NCBI GenBank assembly: GCA_965276665.1
Contig: OZ255620.1
Span: forward strand, 4,030,001 to 4,094,000
DNA length: 64,000 nucleotides
Reading direction: 5' to 3'
Source of the DNA: CAWGJC01 sp965276665
GTDB taxonomy: Bacteria > Pseudomonadota > Alphaproteobacteria > Acetobacterales > Acetobacteraceae
The translations under genes and the position numbers were made by a program. Under the pieces are notes generated by a model, which was not told the DNA's origin, did no database searches, and saw only the letters and a program-made list of their open reading frames with translations. Position 1 is the stretch's first letter; each line of letters starts with the position of its first letter. Below are positions 44,423 through 53,687 of this stretch, in pieces.

Positions 44423-45883
44423 TTATCGCTCCATCGCCGCGGCGAGCGGCACCTGGATCGGGCGATCCTGCCGCACGCCGCGGCTGAAGCCGATCACCAC
44501 GCTCATGCAGAGCGAGACGAAGAGGCACCCGCTGAAGATGATGATAGTGGCGGTCTTCGACGGCACCGACGTGGTGCCGATCACCATGGCGGCGAACACG
44601 GCAGCACCGCTGGCGCTCGCCACCGACCCGCCGATATTCTTCAGCGTCTGGAACATGCCCGCCGAGATGCCGCGCTGCGTCTTGCCGCACACTTCGCTCA
44701 CCATGCCGGAGAGCGTCGGCTGCATGAAGCCGCTCCCGAAACCGCCGATCGCGGCGAACAGGATGAACGGCCAGAGCGAATCGCTCGCCAGAATCACGCC
44801 GACGAAACCGATCGCCATCAGCAGGCTGCCGATCATGCCGGCCGTGCGATAGCCGCCGAACATGTTGACCACCCGCGTCACCGCCAGCGAGCCGAGCATG
44901 TTCATGATGTTCTGCGGCAGCAGCAGCCAGGCAAGCGCGAGGATCGAGAGCGAGAACCCGTAGCCGCGGGCATGGCTCGACGTCGCCATGAAGAGAACCA
45001 CCGTGGTCTGGCTGCCATAGACCGCGGCGCCCCAGAGGAAGCTCGAGATGTAGAACGGCCGCGCCGCCCGCGCGGTCAGCATCCGCAGATCGACGAGCGG
45101 CCGCGCGGTGCGGCTCTCGATCACCCACCAGCCGACTATCGCGGCGAGACAGACGATGAAGGCGCCGATCACGATCGGCCTGTCCCACCCCACTTTCGGC
45201 CCGTAGGCGAGACCGAACAGCAGCGCCGCGACCCCGAGCGCGAGAGCGGCCGCACCCGGCCAGTCCATTCGATCCTTGACGGCCAGGACGGGCGATTCCG
45301 GCACCAGGCGGGCGACGCAAATGACGGAAGGAACGAGCAGGATGAGCCAACTCGCGAACACCCAGCCGATGCTCTGGGTGGCGTTGAATACATATCCCGC
45401 GCTGATCATGCCGACCGCGGTGCCGGCGGTCATCGCGGCGGCGATGGCGCCGATGCCGAACCGCGTCGAGCGCTCGGGCAGCGTGTGGCGGAACACGCCG
45501 ACCGCAAGCGGCGTGATCGCCGGGCAGAATCCGAGGCAGATGCGCCCGAGGAGGAAAAGCGGATAATTCGGCGCGACCATGTCGAGCACGACGCCCAGGA
45601 TCGTGATCGTCAAGGTGAGAAGCACGAGCTTACGGTGGCCGTGCAGGTCCCCGAGACGGCTCAGGATCGGGCAGGACACGCCGACCGCGACCAGGAACAC
45701 CGCGCTGACCCAGAACAGCGCGCTGGCGGTGAGCCCATAGACATGCCCGATCGCCGGCAGGATGGGCAGCACGCCGCCCAGGAAGATACCTTCCGCGGCG
45801 GTGGCGAGACAGAGGGCGAAGATCACTTTCCCCGGCGCGTGCCCGACAATGGCGGGCGCGTCTCCGATGGTGCTCTCGAGCAT
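44423..45883 (-). CDS. MFS transporter, DHA2 (EmrB/QacA-like)
   Basis: The 486-residue protein has about fourteen hydrophobic segments and DHA2-type landmarks (LSRLGDLHGHRKLVLLTLTITILG; PLAVGVFRHTLPERSTRFGIGAIAAAMTAGTAVG). Members export drugs or metabolites by proton antiport. ATG 45883 has GGGAG six bases upstream; ATG 45895 four codons earlier is less well placed. It lies divergent from the CoA-transferase operon and converges with the DAO gene, and may export or import the acid handled there (inference). Confidence 0.88.
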   Translation of the reverse strand: MLESTIGDAPAIVGHAPGKVIFALCLATAAEGIFLGGVLPILPAIGHVYGLTASALFWVSAVFLVAVGVSCPILSRLGDLHGHRKLVLLTLTITILGVVLDMVAPNYPLFLLGRICLGFCPAITPLAVGVFRHTLPERSTRFGIGAIAAAMTAGTAVGMISAGYVFNATQSIGWVFASWLILLVPSVICVARLVPESPVLAVKDRMDWPGAAALALGVAALLFGLAYGPKVGWDRPIVIGAFIVCLAAIVGWWVIESRTARPLVDLRMLTARAARPFYISSFLWGAAVYGSQTTVVLFMATSSHARGYGFSLSILALAWLLLPQNIMNMLGSLAVTRVVNMFGGYRTAGMIGSLLMAIGFVGVILASDSLWPFILFAAIGGFGSGFMQPTLSGMVSEVCGKTQRGISAGMFQTLKNIGGSVASASGAAVFAAMVIGTTSVPSKTATIIIFSGCLFVSLCMSVVIGFSRGVRQDRPIQVPLAAAMER

Positions 45884-46211
45884 TTTCTCTCCCATCCCGG
45901 GTTCGCTGTGCCACGCCCAGGTTGAGAAATCCGACCACCTCGCGCAGAGGCAAGTCAAGCGCAATCGCCGGTCAGTTGCTCCTCCAGCGCGGCCGGTCTT
46001 GCGCGGGGGTGATGCGCGCGGCGCATCCGTGCCGTGCCGCATGCCATGCTTCGATGCCGGAAAAGCAACGATCTGGATATCGGCTGTGCGATGATCGCCG
46101 GCCGATGGACAGCGGGTGCGAGATGCGCAAGCATCGGCGCGACAAGAACGCTGCAGCGGAAGGGAAGCGTGCGGTGCGGGAAGAGGCGGTGATGTCGCGT
46201 CGGATGCGTCC
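45884..46211. promoter_or_regulatory. Intergenic divergent promoter region with a 17-bp palindrome
   Basis: The 328 bp gap between the MFS and CoA-transferase genes contains the perfect inverted repeat GATGCGC-GCG-GCGCATC at 46011-46027, a plausible operator. No regulator gene is adjacent. The rest shows no convincing gene: the open frame upstream of the CoA-transferase from 46116 lacks family resemblance and a ribosome site. Confidence 0.35.
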
Positions 46212-47393
46212 GTGCTGATCTCGGGCATCCGGGTGATTGATTGGAGCGACGGGTTCTCCGCCCCGTTCAGCGCGCGTCTGCTCGGCGATCTCGGCGCGGA
46301 CGTGCTCAAGGTCGAGCCACAATCTGGCGACCCCCTGCGCCAGCGCGAACCGTTCTGGCCGGGAGAGCAGGGACCGGAAGCGAGCGCGTTGTTCGCGTAT
46401 CTCAATTCCGGCAAGCAAAGCCTGGTTCTGGATCCCGCGCGCGCCGCCGACCGCGACCGGTTCCACACGCTGCTCAGCGATGCCGCGATCCTTGTCGAAA
46501 GCCAGCCGGCGGCATTGCTGCGGGGACTTGGTCTCACCGGCGAGGAGATCCGCGCGCGTCATCCGCATCTCGTCATCCTGTCGATCACGCCGTTCGGGCG
46601 GAGCGGTCCGCTGGCCGAGGCGCCGGCGAGTGACTTCACCCTCGAGCACCGCGCGGCCTTCGCCTATGGCATGGCGCGGCCGGTGGATGATCCGGCGGCG
46701 CGCGGGCCGCTCGCCGGTGCGGATCATGAAGGCCCGCTCGCGGTCGGCGTGGCCGGCGCGATGGCGGCGATGTGGGGGCTGCTGGTCGCGCAGGCTGGCG
46801 GCGCGCCGCCGCATATCGATCTCGCGAGCTATGATTTCTACGCGCATATCGCCTTCGACGCGCTCGCCCAATGGCTGGACGGCGAACGCGATTTCCCGCG
46901 TCACCGGGTGCGCCGGGAAGGCACGGAGGCGGCGGGCGGCCTGACCTGGATCCTGCCCTGCGCGGATGGCTGGGTGATGGTCTCGCCGCGCGAGCAGCAT
47001 CAATGGGATCGCTGGGTGGCGCTCCTCGGCAATCCCGACTGGTCGCGTGACGCCGCGCTGTGCGGCACCCGCGTGGAGCGCCGCCGGAGCTGGTTCGAGC
47101 TGCAGACGCTGATGACCGGATGGACGCGCCTGCTGTCGCCCGAGGAGGTGGCGCGCCGCGCGCAATCCGTCTCGGTGGCCTGCTTTCCCGTGAGCACGCC
47201 GGGCGAGCTCCTGCGGAACGCGCAGTTGCAGCACCGCGAACTCTTCGACCGCCTGGTCTCGCCGCGCGGCACCGAGGCGCGCGTGCCGGGCCTGCCGTTC
47301 CGGATCGAGACGAGCGACGGCGAGAGCCTGCCGCGCGCGCGCACGCGGCATGGTCCGGCGCTAAACGATGTGGGCCGCGAGGCGGTGTCGTGA
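46212..47393 (+). CDS. Class III (CaiB/BaiF) CoA-transferase, first copy
   Basis: The 393-residue protein follows the family pattern: LISGIRVIDWSDGFSAPFSARLLGDLGADVLKVEPQSGDPLR, a Leu-Asn-Ser-Gly-Lys-like segment (LNSGKQSLVLD), LLRGLGLTGEEIRARHPHLVILSITPFGRSGP, and the later substrate domain. These enzymes move CoA between carboxylic acids, activating a substrate for beta-oxidation-like steps. GTG 46212 is the likely start since family members begin at this point; an ATG at 46116 would add 32 unrelated residues. The second CoA-transferase follows with a TGATG overlap. Confidence 0.85.
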   Translation: MLISGIRVIDWSDGFSAPFSARLLGDLGADVLKVEPQSGDPLRQREPFWPGEQGPEASALFAYLNSGKQSLVLDPARAADRDRFHTLLSDAAILVESQPAALLRGLGLTGEEIRARHPHLVILSITPFGRSGPLAEAPASDFTLEHRAAFAYGMARPVDDPAARGPLAGADHEGPLAVGVAGAMAAMWGLLVAQAGGAPPHIDLASYDFYAHIAFDALAQWLDGERDFPRHRVRREGTEAAGGLTWILPCADGWVMVSPREQHQWDRWVALLGNPDWSRDAALCGTRVERRRSWFELQTLMTGWTRLLSPEEVARRAQSVSVACFPVSTPGELLRNAQLQHRELFDRLVSPRGTEARVPGLPFRIETSDGESLPRARTRHGPALNDVGREAVS

Positions 47394-48586
47394 TGGATGC
47401 GGCGAGCCCGGCCACGGCTGCGGATGACCGGATGGTGCTGTCCGGCCTGCGCGTGGTGGATTTCAGCTGGATCATCGCCGGACCGCTGACCACCAAGATG
47501 CTCGGCGCGATGGGCGCCGAGGTGATCAAGGTGGAATCGAGCTCGCGCGCCGAGCACGCGGCGCGGGGCGGCACGTTTCCGCTGCTCAACAACAACAAGC
47601 GCAGCATCACGATCGACATCACCAGGCCGGAAGCACAGGAATTGCTGTATCGTCTGGTGGCGATGAGCGATGTCGTGGTGGAGAATTTCTCAGCGCGCGT
47701 GCTGACGAAATATCGGCTCGGCTACGACACGCTGCGCAAGGTTCGTCCGGATCTGATCTTCGTCTCCGCCTCGGGTGTCGGCCGGAGCGGGCCGCAGCGC
47801 GACGCGCTCGCCTATGGCACGTTGCTGCAGGCCTATAGCGGCCGCGCCGGGCTGATCGGGCCGCCGAACCTGAAGCAGGAGGCGATGGGGATCCTGCCGA
47901 TCTGGACCGACCCGGTCACCGCGATGTGGGAGGCGCTCTCGATCCTGGCCGCGATTCATCATCGCCGGCGCACCGGGAAGGGCGCCTATGTCGATCTCTC
48001 GATGCTGGAATCGACCGTGGCGCTGCTGCCCGATGCGCTGCTGCGCGCGGGGCTCGGCATCGGCGAGCCTGGGCCCGGCGGCAATGAGGATGGCGAATCC
48101 GCGCCCGGCGGATGCTTCCGCTGCGCGGGCGAGGATGAATGGATCGCCGTCGCGGTCCGGAGCGACGCCGAGTTCCGGGCCTTGTGCGCGGAAATGGATC
48201 GCGGCGATCTCCCCGCCTCCTGGCCGGATGCCGGATCGCGGCGTGGCGGGAAGCCGGCCCTCGACGCCATCCTCGCCGATTGGCTCGCCGATCAGCCGGC
48301 CGACGCCGCGGAAGCCCGGCTGCTCGGACGCGGTATTCCGGCCTCGCGCACACGGCATTTCGGCGGCGTGATGGAGGATGCGCAGCTCGCTTCGCGCGGG
48401 CTGTTCCCGGACCTGCCCGGCGGCGGACGGGGCTTCGCGCTGCCGTGGCGCGATGCGAGCGGCTGGCGCGGGCGAATGGAGCCGGCGCCGGCGCTCGGGT
48501 CCGGCAACGAGTACGTGTTCGGCGATCTGCTCGGCCTCGCGCCGGACGAGATCGCCCGGCTGCGTCGCGAGGGCGCGATCGGCTGA
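47393..48586 (+). CDS. Class III (CaiB/BaiF) CoA-transferase, second copy
   Basis: The 397-residue protein shares the same fold signature (LSGLRVVDFSWIIAGPLTTKMLGAMGAEVIKVES; LNNNKRSITIDITRPEAQELLYRLV; NFSARVLTKYRLGYDTLRKVRPDLIF). Tandem class III transferases often form heterodimers or use two acids, so the two copies probably make one enzyme or a linked pair. Asn-rich NNNKRS is intact. The C-terminal half is less conserved. An enoyl-CoA hydratase gene follows after about 60 bp. Confidence 0.88.
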   Translation: MDAASPATAADDRMVLSGLRVVDFSWIIAGPLTTKMLGAMGAEVIKVESSSRAEHAARGGTFPLLNNNKRSITIDITRPEAQELLYRLVAMSDVVVENFSARVLTKYRLGYDTLRKVRPDLIFVSASGVGRSGPQRDALAYGTLLQAYSGRAGLIGPPNLKQEAMGILPIWTDPVTAMWEALSILAAIHHRRRTGKGAYVDLSMLESTVALLPDALLRAGLGIGEPGPGGNEDGESAPGGCFRCAGEDEWIAVAVRSDAEFRALCAEMDRGDLPASWPDAGSRRGGKPALDAILADWLADQPADAAEARLLGRGIPASRTRHFGGVMEDAQLASRGLFPDLPGGGRGFALPWRDASGWRGRMEPAPALGSGNEYVFGDLLGLAPDEIARLRREGAIG

Positions 48587-48646
48587 TCCTGCGCCGATCT
48601 GACGCGCCGCGCCTGGACAGAGATGTCCGTCAGGGAGAGACGATCC

Positions 48647-49564
48647 ATGCCCATCACCTACGAGAAGCGCGACGGCGTCGCGACCATCACGCTCAACAAC
48701 CCGGACAAGGCGAACATCCTCGACAAGCCGACCTCCGATGCGATCGCCGAGGCGTGGGCCGATCTGTGGGAGGATCGCGACATCCGGTGCGCGATTCTCA
48801 CCGGCGCCGGCGACCGGCATTTCTGCGGCGGCCACAACCTCGCCCCGCGGCGCGGCGTCACCGAGGAAGACCGCGAATACTTGCGGACGAAGCGCGTCTT
48901 CTGGCCGCTCGCCGGCACGGTGCACGGGCAGAAGACCGGCGTCGATGGCCGGATGGGCGACCATTATCCGCGCGTGTTCAAACCGGTGATCGCGGCGGTG
49001 AATGGCTGGGCCGCCGGGGCCGGCTTCTATACCCTGCTGTCATCGACCGATATCCGGATCGCCAGTCTGGAGAATGCACGGTTCAAATTCGCCTTGTTGT
49101 CGCAGGGCTGGCTCGGTCACGGGCCGGGCGCGACGCTGCTGACGCGCCAGATCCGCTATGTCGACGCGATGCGCATCCTGCTGACCGACGAGGCGTTCGG
49201 CGCGAAAGAGGCGCTGCGCATCGGGCTGGTCAACGAGGTGGTGCCGCACGCGCAGCTGATGGAACGCGCGCACGCGGTCGCGCGGCATATCTGTTCCTTG
49301 CCGCCGGCCGCCGTGCGCATGATGAAGGAATTCGTCGTCCGCTTCGGTGAAACGCCGACCGACCAGGCCTGGCATGTGCAGACATTGATGAACGCGCTGC
49401 TGATCCAGGCGACCACCGATGGCGAGGAAGGGCGGGCCGCGTTCAATGCGAAGCGCAAGCCGCGCTTCACCGGTGCGATCCGCCGCCGCGGCCCAGCCTG
49501 GGAAGAGCCGTCTGAGGAACGGGCGCAATGGCTCGACGACGTCTATCGCAGCGGTGAATTCTAG
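48647..49564 (+). CDS. Enoyl-CoA hydratase/isomerase (crotonase) family protein
   Basis: The 305-residue protein has the crotonase fold: VATITLNNPDKANILDKPTSDAIAEAW, the oxyanion-hole segments around FCGGHNL and GWAAGAGFYTLLSSTDIRIAS, and a long C-terminal helical part ending WLDDVYRSGEF. It probably hydrates or isomerises the CoA thioester made by the two upstream transferases. ATG 48647 follows AGGGAGAG; an earlier ATG (48623) would place that ribosome site within the coding sequence. Confidence 0.87.
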   Translation: MPITYEKRDGVATITLNNPDKANILDKPTSDAIAEAWADLWEDRDIRCAILTGAGDRHFCGGHNLAPRRGVTEEDREYLRTKRVFWPLAGTVHGQKTGVDGRMGDHYPRVFKPVIAAVNGWAAGAGFYTLLSSTDIRIASLENARFKFALLSQGWLGHGPGATLLTRQIRYVDAMRILLTDEAFGAKEALRIGLVNEVVPHAQLMERAHAVARHICSLPPAAVRMMKEFVVRFGETPTDQAWHVQTLMNALLIQATTDGEEGRAAFNAKRKPRFTGAIRRRGPAWEEPSEERAQWLDDVYRSGEF

Positions 49565-49586
49565 AGCATGTTCCGTTCGCATTCGC

Positions 49587-49676
49587 TTACTCCGGGTTGA
49601 CGCAGCCGCTGGTGTTGGTGAAGGGAATGCCGGGCGCGTGGACGTTGCCGCTCTTGTAGACCCGCTCCACGCCCAT
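49587..49676 (-). CDS. Small 29-residue ORF or C-terminal gene remnant
   Basis: Reading leftward, the frame gives MGVERVYKSG then NVHAPGIPFTNTSGCVNPE and a TAA stop. The frame remains open upstream (GTYGLGPDPD), into the histidine kinase gene. The sequence looks protein-like, with a Gly/Pro-containing tail, but has no ribosome site before the ATG. It could be the tail of a decayed gene or a chance reading. The rest of the gap (49565-49779) holds nothing recognisable. Confidence 0.2.
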   Translation of the reverse strand: MGVERVYKSGNVHAPGIPFTNTSGCVNPE

Positions 49677-49779
49677 ATCCGGATCCGGGCCGAGACCATA
49701 TGTCCCGGCTGCGAAACTTCCCCTCGCAGGGAGCGCCGTTCGTTCCCATGTGCCTCCCGGCAAAGCGTTCCGAGATCGG

Positions 49780-50955
49780 ATGGAAGATCAGTATCGGCTT
49801 GATATCGAGGCGATCGGGCGCATCCCGGCGGTGCCCACGATCCTCGACGTGGTATGCCGCGTCACGGGCATGGGCTTCGCCGCGATTGCGCGGGTCACGG
49901 AGGATCGCTGGATCGCCTGCGGCGTGCGGGACGAGATCGGTTTCGGCCTCAAGCCCGGCGGCGAGCTGGAGGTCGAGACCACCATCTGCCAAGAGATCCG
50001 CCGGCAGGGCGAGCCGGTCGTGATCAACGACGTGGCCCGGGACGGCGTCTATTCTGGCCATCCCACCCCAGCCCGATACGGGTTCCAGAGCTATATCTCG
50101 GTCCCGATCGTGCTGCCGGACGGGTCCTTCTTCGGCACGCTCTGTGCCATCGATCCCGCGCCGCGGGCGCTGGACACCCCGGAAATCCTCGGCATGTTCA
50201 AGCTGTTCGCCGAGCTCATCGCCTTCCACCTCGACGCCAATTCCCGCCTGGCGGCCAGCGAGGCGACACTCGTGCAGGAACGGCGGATCGCCGAATTGCG
50301 CGAGCAGTTCATCGCCGTGCTCGGCCATGACCTGCGCAATCCGTTGGCCTCCATCTCCGCCGGCGCGCGTCTGCTGCTGCGCCATCCGGAACGCGGCGCG
50401 ACGATCGCCGCCCTCATCCAGCAGAGCGTCAGCCGGATGGCGATCCTGATCGACAACGTGCTCGATTTCGCGCGCGGCCGTCTCGGCGGCGGCCTGGAAC
50501 TGGACCGGGATTCGGCCGAGCCGGTGGAACCAACGCTTCGGCAGATCATCGACGAGTTGCATTCCATCCATCCGGAGCGGGTGGTGCACGCCGAATTCAA
50601 CCTCCACGAGCCGGTCGATTGCGACCGCGCGCGGCTCGGGCAGATGTTCTCCAATCTGCTGGCCAACGCGCTGGCGCATGGGGCGCCGGACGAGCCGGTG
50701 CGGGTGCGCGCTGCCGCGGAAGGCGGCGTGTTCGAGATCGCGGTGCGGAACAGTGGCGAGCCCATCCCGGAAGCGATGCTGGACCATCTCTTCCAGCCCT
50801 TCTTTCGCGGCAAGGTGCGGGCGAGCCAGGACGGGCTTGGTCTCGGGCTCTACATCGCTTCCGAGATCGCCCGCGCCCATGGCGGCCGGATCGACGTCTC
50901 ATCGACCGCCGAGGAGACGAGCTTCGTCTTTCGCATGCCGACGGGAACTCCCTGA
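49780..50955 (+). CDS. GAF-domain sensor histidine kinase
   Basis: The 391-residue protein has an N-terminal GAF domain (about 15-150, ending FGTLCAIDPAPR), a short coiled linker, a HisKA domain with the phospho-acceptor His183 (VLGHDLRNPLASI), and a HATPase_c domain (N-box MFSNLLANALAHG; GLGLGLYIASEIARAHGG). No membrane helix is seen, so it senses a cytoplasmic signal. The downstream receiver protein is its probable partner. ATG 49780 is used since the GAF domain begins right after; a GTG at 49750 is an alternative. Confidence 0.9.
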   Translation: MEDQYRLDIEAIGRIPAVPTILDVVCRVTGMGFAAIARVTEDRWIACGVRDEIGFGLKPGGELEVETTICQEIRRQGEPVVINDVARDGVYSGHPTPARYGFQSYISVPIVLPDGSFFGTLCAIDPAPRALDTPEILGMFKLFAELIAFHLDANSRLAASEATLVQERRIAELREQFIAVLGHDLRNPLASISAGARLLLRHPERGATIAALIQQSVSRMAILIDNVLDFARGRLGGGLELDRDSAEPVEPTLRQIIDELHSIHPERVVHAEFNLHEPVDCDRARLGQMFSNLLANALAHGAPDEPVRVRAAAEGGVFEIAVRNSGEPIPEAMLDHLFQPFFRGKVRASQDGLGLGLYIASEIARAHGGRIDVSSTAEETSFVFRMPTGTP

Positions 50956-50976
50956 CCGGCGCATGCTTCTCACCTG

Positions 50977-51363
50977 ATGATCGACAGCATGGCGGCAGGA
51001 GGCACCCCCAGAATCGTCGTGGCGGAGGACGACACGCTGATCCGGATGCTTGTCGTCGAGGTGCTCACCGATGCGGGTTTCAACGTCCTCGAAGCCGATC
51101 ATGCTGCCGAGGCGCTGAGCATCCTTGAGGGCGACGCCGCGAACATCCATGTGCTTTTCACCGATGTCGACATGCCCGGCGCGATGGATGGGCTCGGCCT
51201 TGCCGAGCATGCCCGGCAGCACTGGCCCTGGATTGGCATCCTTGTCACCTCCGGCAAGCCGTCCGTCATGCGGGACACGCTCGGCGCGGCCGCGCAGTTT
51301 CTCCCCAAGCCGTATAATCCCGAGGATCTGCCGGTTCGCCTGCGCGGCCTTATTTCCCCGTAA
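50977..51363 (+). CDS. Single-domain response regulator
   Basis: The 128-residue protein is a lone receiver domain: acidic pair in VVAEDDTLIRML, phospho-acceptor Asp63 (LFTDVDMPGAMDG), Thr91/Ser92 (LVTSGK) and Lys111 (FLPKPYNPED). It has no output domain, so it acts by protein contact or as a phosphate sink. It lies 21 bp after the histidine kinase and is presumably phosphorylated by it. Confidence 0.92.
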   Translation: MIDSMAAGGTPRIVVAEDDTLIRMLVVEVLTDAGFNVLEADHAAEALSILEGDAANIHVLFTDVDMPGAMDGLGLAEHARQHWPWIGILVTSGKPSVMRDTLGAAAQFLPKPYNPEDLPVRLRGLISP

Positions 51364-51403
51364 TCCCGCCTTGAACGAAGGACGAAGACCGGCTCCAGGC
51401 GCC

Positions 51404-52144
51404 TCACCGCGCGCCGCGCGGCTGGAGCGGTCCCAGGGCGCGCGCCGCCTTCACCGTCGGTGACCGGCGAAAGGCCGCCGCGACGCCCCCGCCGGATGCC
51501 ACGCTCCAGCGCCGGCTCAGCCTCTCGCTGGCCTGTGAGAGCGGCCAGCAGATCACGAAATACACCGCGCAGACCGTACCGAAGACCCTCACCGGCTCGA
51601 AGGTGATGGTGTTGACCATCACCGCCGCGCGCGTCAGTTCCGTGATCCCGATCAGCGACGCGACCGAGGTGCCCTTCACCACCTGCACCATGTAGCCGAT
51701 CGTCGGCGCGACCATGACGCGCAGCGCCTGCGGCAGCACCACCAGCCGGAGCGTGGGCACGAAACGGAAGCCGAGGGCGCGCGCGCTGTCCCACTGCCCG
51801 AGTGGAATCGATTCCAGACAGCCACGCCAGATCTCGCCGAAGAAGGCGCCGCTGTTCAGCGTGAAGGTGATCGCGGCCGCCAGCAGCGCATCCGGCGTGA
51901 AGCCGATGAACGCCGAGCCGTAATAGAACAGCAGCAGCTGCACCAGCAGCGGCGTGCCCTGGAACAGCGTGATGAACGCATCGACCGCCCAGCGGAGCGG
52001 ACGGTAAGGCGCGATCCGCAGCCCGGCGACGATCAGCCCGAGAAGCCCGCCGCCGACAAAGGCGATCAGCGACAGCAGCACCGTCCAGCGGACGGAAAGC
52101 AGCAGGAATTGCAGCTCCTGCCAGCCGAATTCGCGCAGGCCCAT
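51404..52144 (-). CDS. Polar amino acid ABC permease (HisM/GlnP-like), second
   Basis: The 246-residue protein has the His/Glu/Gln/Arg permease signature (LFQGTPLLVQLLLFYYG; GAFFGEIWRGCLESIPLGQWDSARALGF; VLPQALRVMVAPTIGYMVQVVKGTSVASLIG). It forms a heterodimer with the upstream permease. Its C-terminal 45 residues are Arg/Ala-rich and unusual for the family. No ATPase gene follows; the next gene is the converging response regulator. Confidence 0.9.
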   Translation of the reverse strand: MGLREFGWQELQFLLLSVRWTVLLSLIAFVGGGLLGLIVAGLRIAPYRPLRWAVDAFITLFQGTPLLVQLLLFYYGSAFIGFTPDALLAAAITFTLNSGAFFGEIWRGCLESIPLGQWDSARALGFRFVPTLRLVVLPQALRVMVAPTIGYMVQVVKGTSVASLIGITELTRAAVMVNTITFEPVRVFGTVCAVYFVICWPLSQASERLSRRWSVASGGGVAAAFRRSPTVKAARALGPLQPRGAR

Positions 52145-52148
52145 CGCG

Positions 52149-52814
52149 CTACACCGTCCAGCGGAACAGCATCCGTCCCGACACCGCGAAGAGCGCGCGA
52201 AAGGCGAGCACCAGCACGAGATAGATCCCGCCCGAGATGATGAACACCTCGAAATTGCGGAACGTCTCCATCATGATGTTGTTGGAGACCGCCGTCAGCT
52301 CCTCCGCGGCGATCGCCGAGGCGAGGCTCGAGCCCAGGATCTGCAGCACGAACTGGCTGCCGAGCGCCGGGTAGATGGCGCGCAGCGCCGGGCCCAGCAC
52401 GATATGCCGCACGATGCGCGCGCGGCGCAGGCCGAGCGACAGCCCGGCCTCGATCTGACCGCGCCCGATCTGCTCGATCCCGGCGCGCACGATCTCGGTC
52501 GCGTAGGCGCCGAGATTGAGCGAGAGCGCGAGGATCGCCGCCTGGTCGCTGTCGAGCCGCAGCCCGGCTTTCGGCAGCACGAAATACACGATGTAGAGCT
52601 GCACCAGCAGGGGGGTGTTCCGGATCAGCTCGACATAGGCGGTGATCGGCCAGCGCATCGGCGCCGGGCCGAATACCCGCCCGACCGCCAGCACGGCGCC
52701 GAGGAGCAGGCCGAGCGAGGTGGAGGCGGCGGCGAATTCGAGCGTCAGCCCGGCGCCGGCGAGAAAGCGGTCCGATTGCGCGAGAACCGGGCCGAAATGC
52801 AACTCCAGCGCCAT
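52149..52814 (-). CDS. Polar amino acid ABC permease (HisQ/GlnP-like), first
   Basis: The 221-residue protein has AYVELIRNTPLLVQLYIVYFVLP, GAYATEIVRAGIEQIGRGQIEAGLSLGL and the LRAIYPALGSQFVLQILGSSLASAIAAEELTAVS segment typical of amino-acid importers. It lies between the binding protein and the second permease in a leftward operon. Confidence 0.9.
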   Translation of the reverse strand: MALELHFGPVLAQSDRFLAGAGLTLEFAAASTSLGLLLGAVLAVGRVFGPAPMRWPITAYVELIRNTPLLVQLYIVYFVLPKAGLRLDSDQAAILALSLNLGAYATEIVRAGIEQIGRGQIEAGLSLGLRRARIVRHIVLGPALRAIYPALGSQFVLQILGSSLASAIAAEELTAVSNNIMMETFRNFEVFIISGGIYLVLVLAFRALFAVSGRMLFRWTV

Positions 52815-52827
52815 CCGACAAAGGCCT

Positions 52828-53643
52828 TCAGAAGGTCGGCAGATCGATCATCGGCTTGTTGCGCCATTTCATCGAGAGCGCATTCAGCGTGCCGTCATTC
52901 TTGATGAAATAGATGAACGTGTTCAGCCAATGCAGCAGATCCGGATTGCCGCGCCGGATGCCGACGCCGAAATGGAAGGCGTGCAGCTCGAATTTCTGCT
53001 CGAACGCATCGCCCGATGCACTCTTCTTGAGATAGATGTCGCCGTAATCGCCGCCGCCCACGGCATCCACCTGGCCCGAGAGCATGGCCTGGGTGGTGGA
53101 AGGATAATCGTCGAAGCGCAGGATCTGCAGGCCGGGCACCGATTTCGCGTCGGCGGTCAGCACGATGTCCTCCATCGCGCCGCGCGTCACCGCGACCTTC
53201 TTGCCGGCGAGATCCTTGGGTCCGTGCACGACGAGGGATTTGGGCGCGATCAGCACCGAGGACTGGCCGGCGTACGGGTTGCTGAACGCGACCTGCAGGG
53301 CGCGCTCCGGCGTGATCGAGAAGATCGACACCACCATGTCGACCCGGTTGGTCAGCAGCGCCGGAACCCTTCCCGGCGAGTTGACGGTCACGAACTCGAC
53401 CGGAAGGTTCAGGGATTTGCCGATCAGCCGGGCGAAATCGATGTCGAGCCCTTGCGGCTGCATCGCGCCGTCGAGCGAGGCATAGGGCGGGGTGGTGGTG
53501 TCGATCGCGACGGTGAGCTTGGGTTTCTTCAGAAGCTCGTCGAGCGTCTGCGCCTCGGCCGCGCGGCGCCCCGTCATCATCGCGGCGGCCACGGCGGTGA
53601 GACCGACCGCGCCCCGCGTCAGGCTTCTCCGGTTTGCTAGCAT
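52828..53643 (-). CDS. Amino acid ABC substrate-binding protein (family 3)
   Basis: The 271-residue protein begins with a twin-arginine-like leader (NRRSLTRGAVGLTAVAAAMM, cleavage near RAAEA) and carries the family-3 fold: LTVAIDTTTPPYASLDGAMQPQGLDIDFARLIGKSL, VSIFSITPERA, GAMEDIVLTADAKS. It is expressed from a near-perfect ribosome site (AAGGAGGGAACC-ATG). It delivers an amino acid or similar ligand to the two permeases downstream. The SDR gene 44 bp upstream in the same direction is probably in the operon. Confidence 0.9.
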   Translation of the reverse strand: MLANRRSLTRGAVGLTAVAAAMMTGRRAAEAQTLDELLKKPKLTVAIDTTTPPYASLDGAMQPQGLDIDFARLIGKSLNLPVEFVTVNSPGRVPALLTNRVDMVVSIFSITPERALQVAFSNPYAGQSSVLIAPKSLVVHGPKDLAGKKVAVTRGAMEDIVLTADAKSVPGLQILRFDDYPSTTQAMLSGQVDAVGGGDYGDIYLKKSASGDAFEQKFELHAFHFGVGIRRGNPDLLHWLNTFIYFIKNDGTLNALSMKWRNKPMIDLPTF

Positions 53644-53687
53644 GGTTCCCTCCTTGTATTGCCGGTCTGTGCCGGGTTTGGTCGCGA

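Noticed and set aside
46116..46211. Extended N-terminus of the first CoA-transferase from ATG 46116
   Set aside because: The extra 32 residues show no family resemblance and no ribosome site; the family begins at the GTG at 46212.
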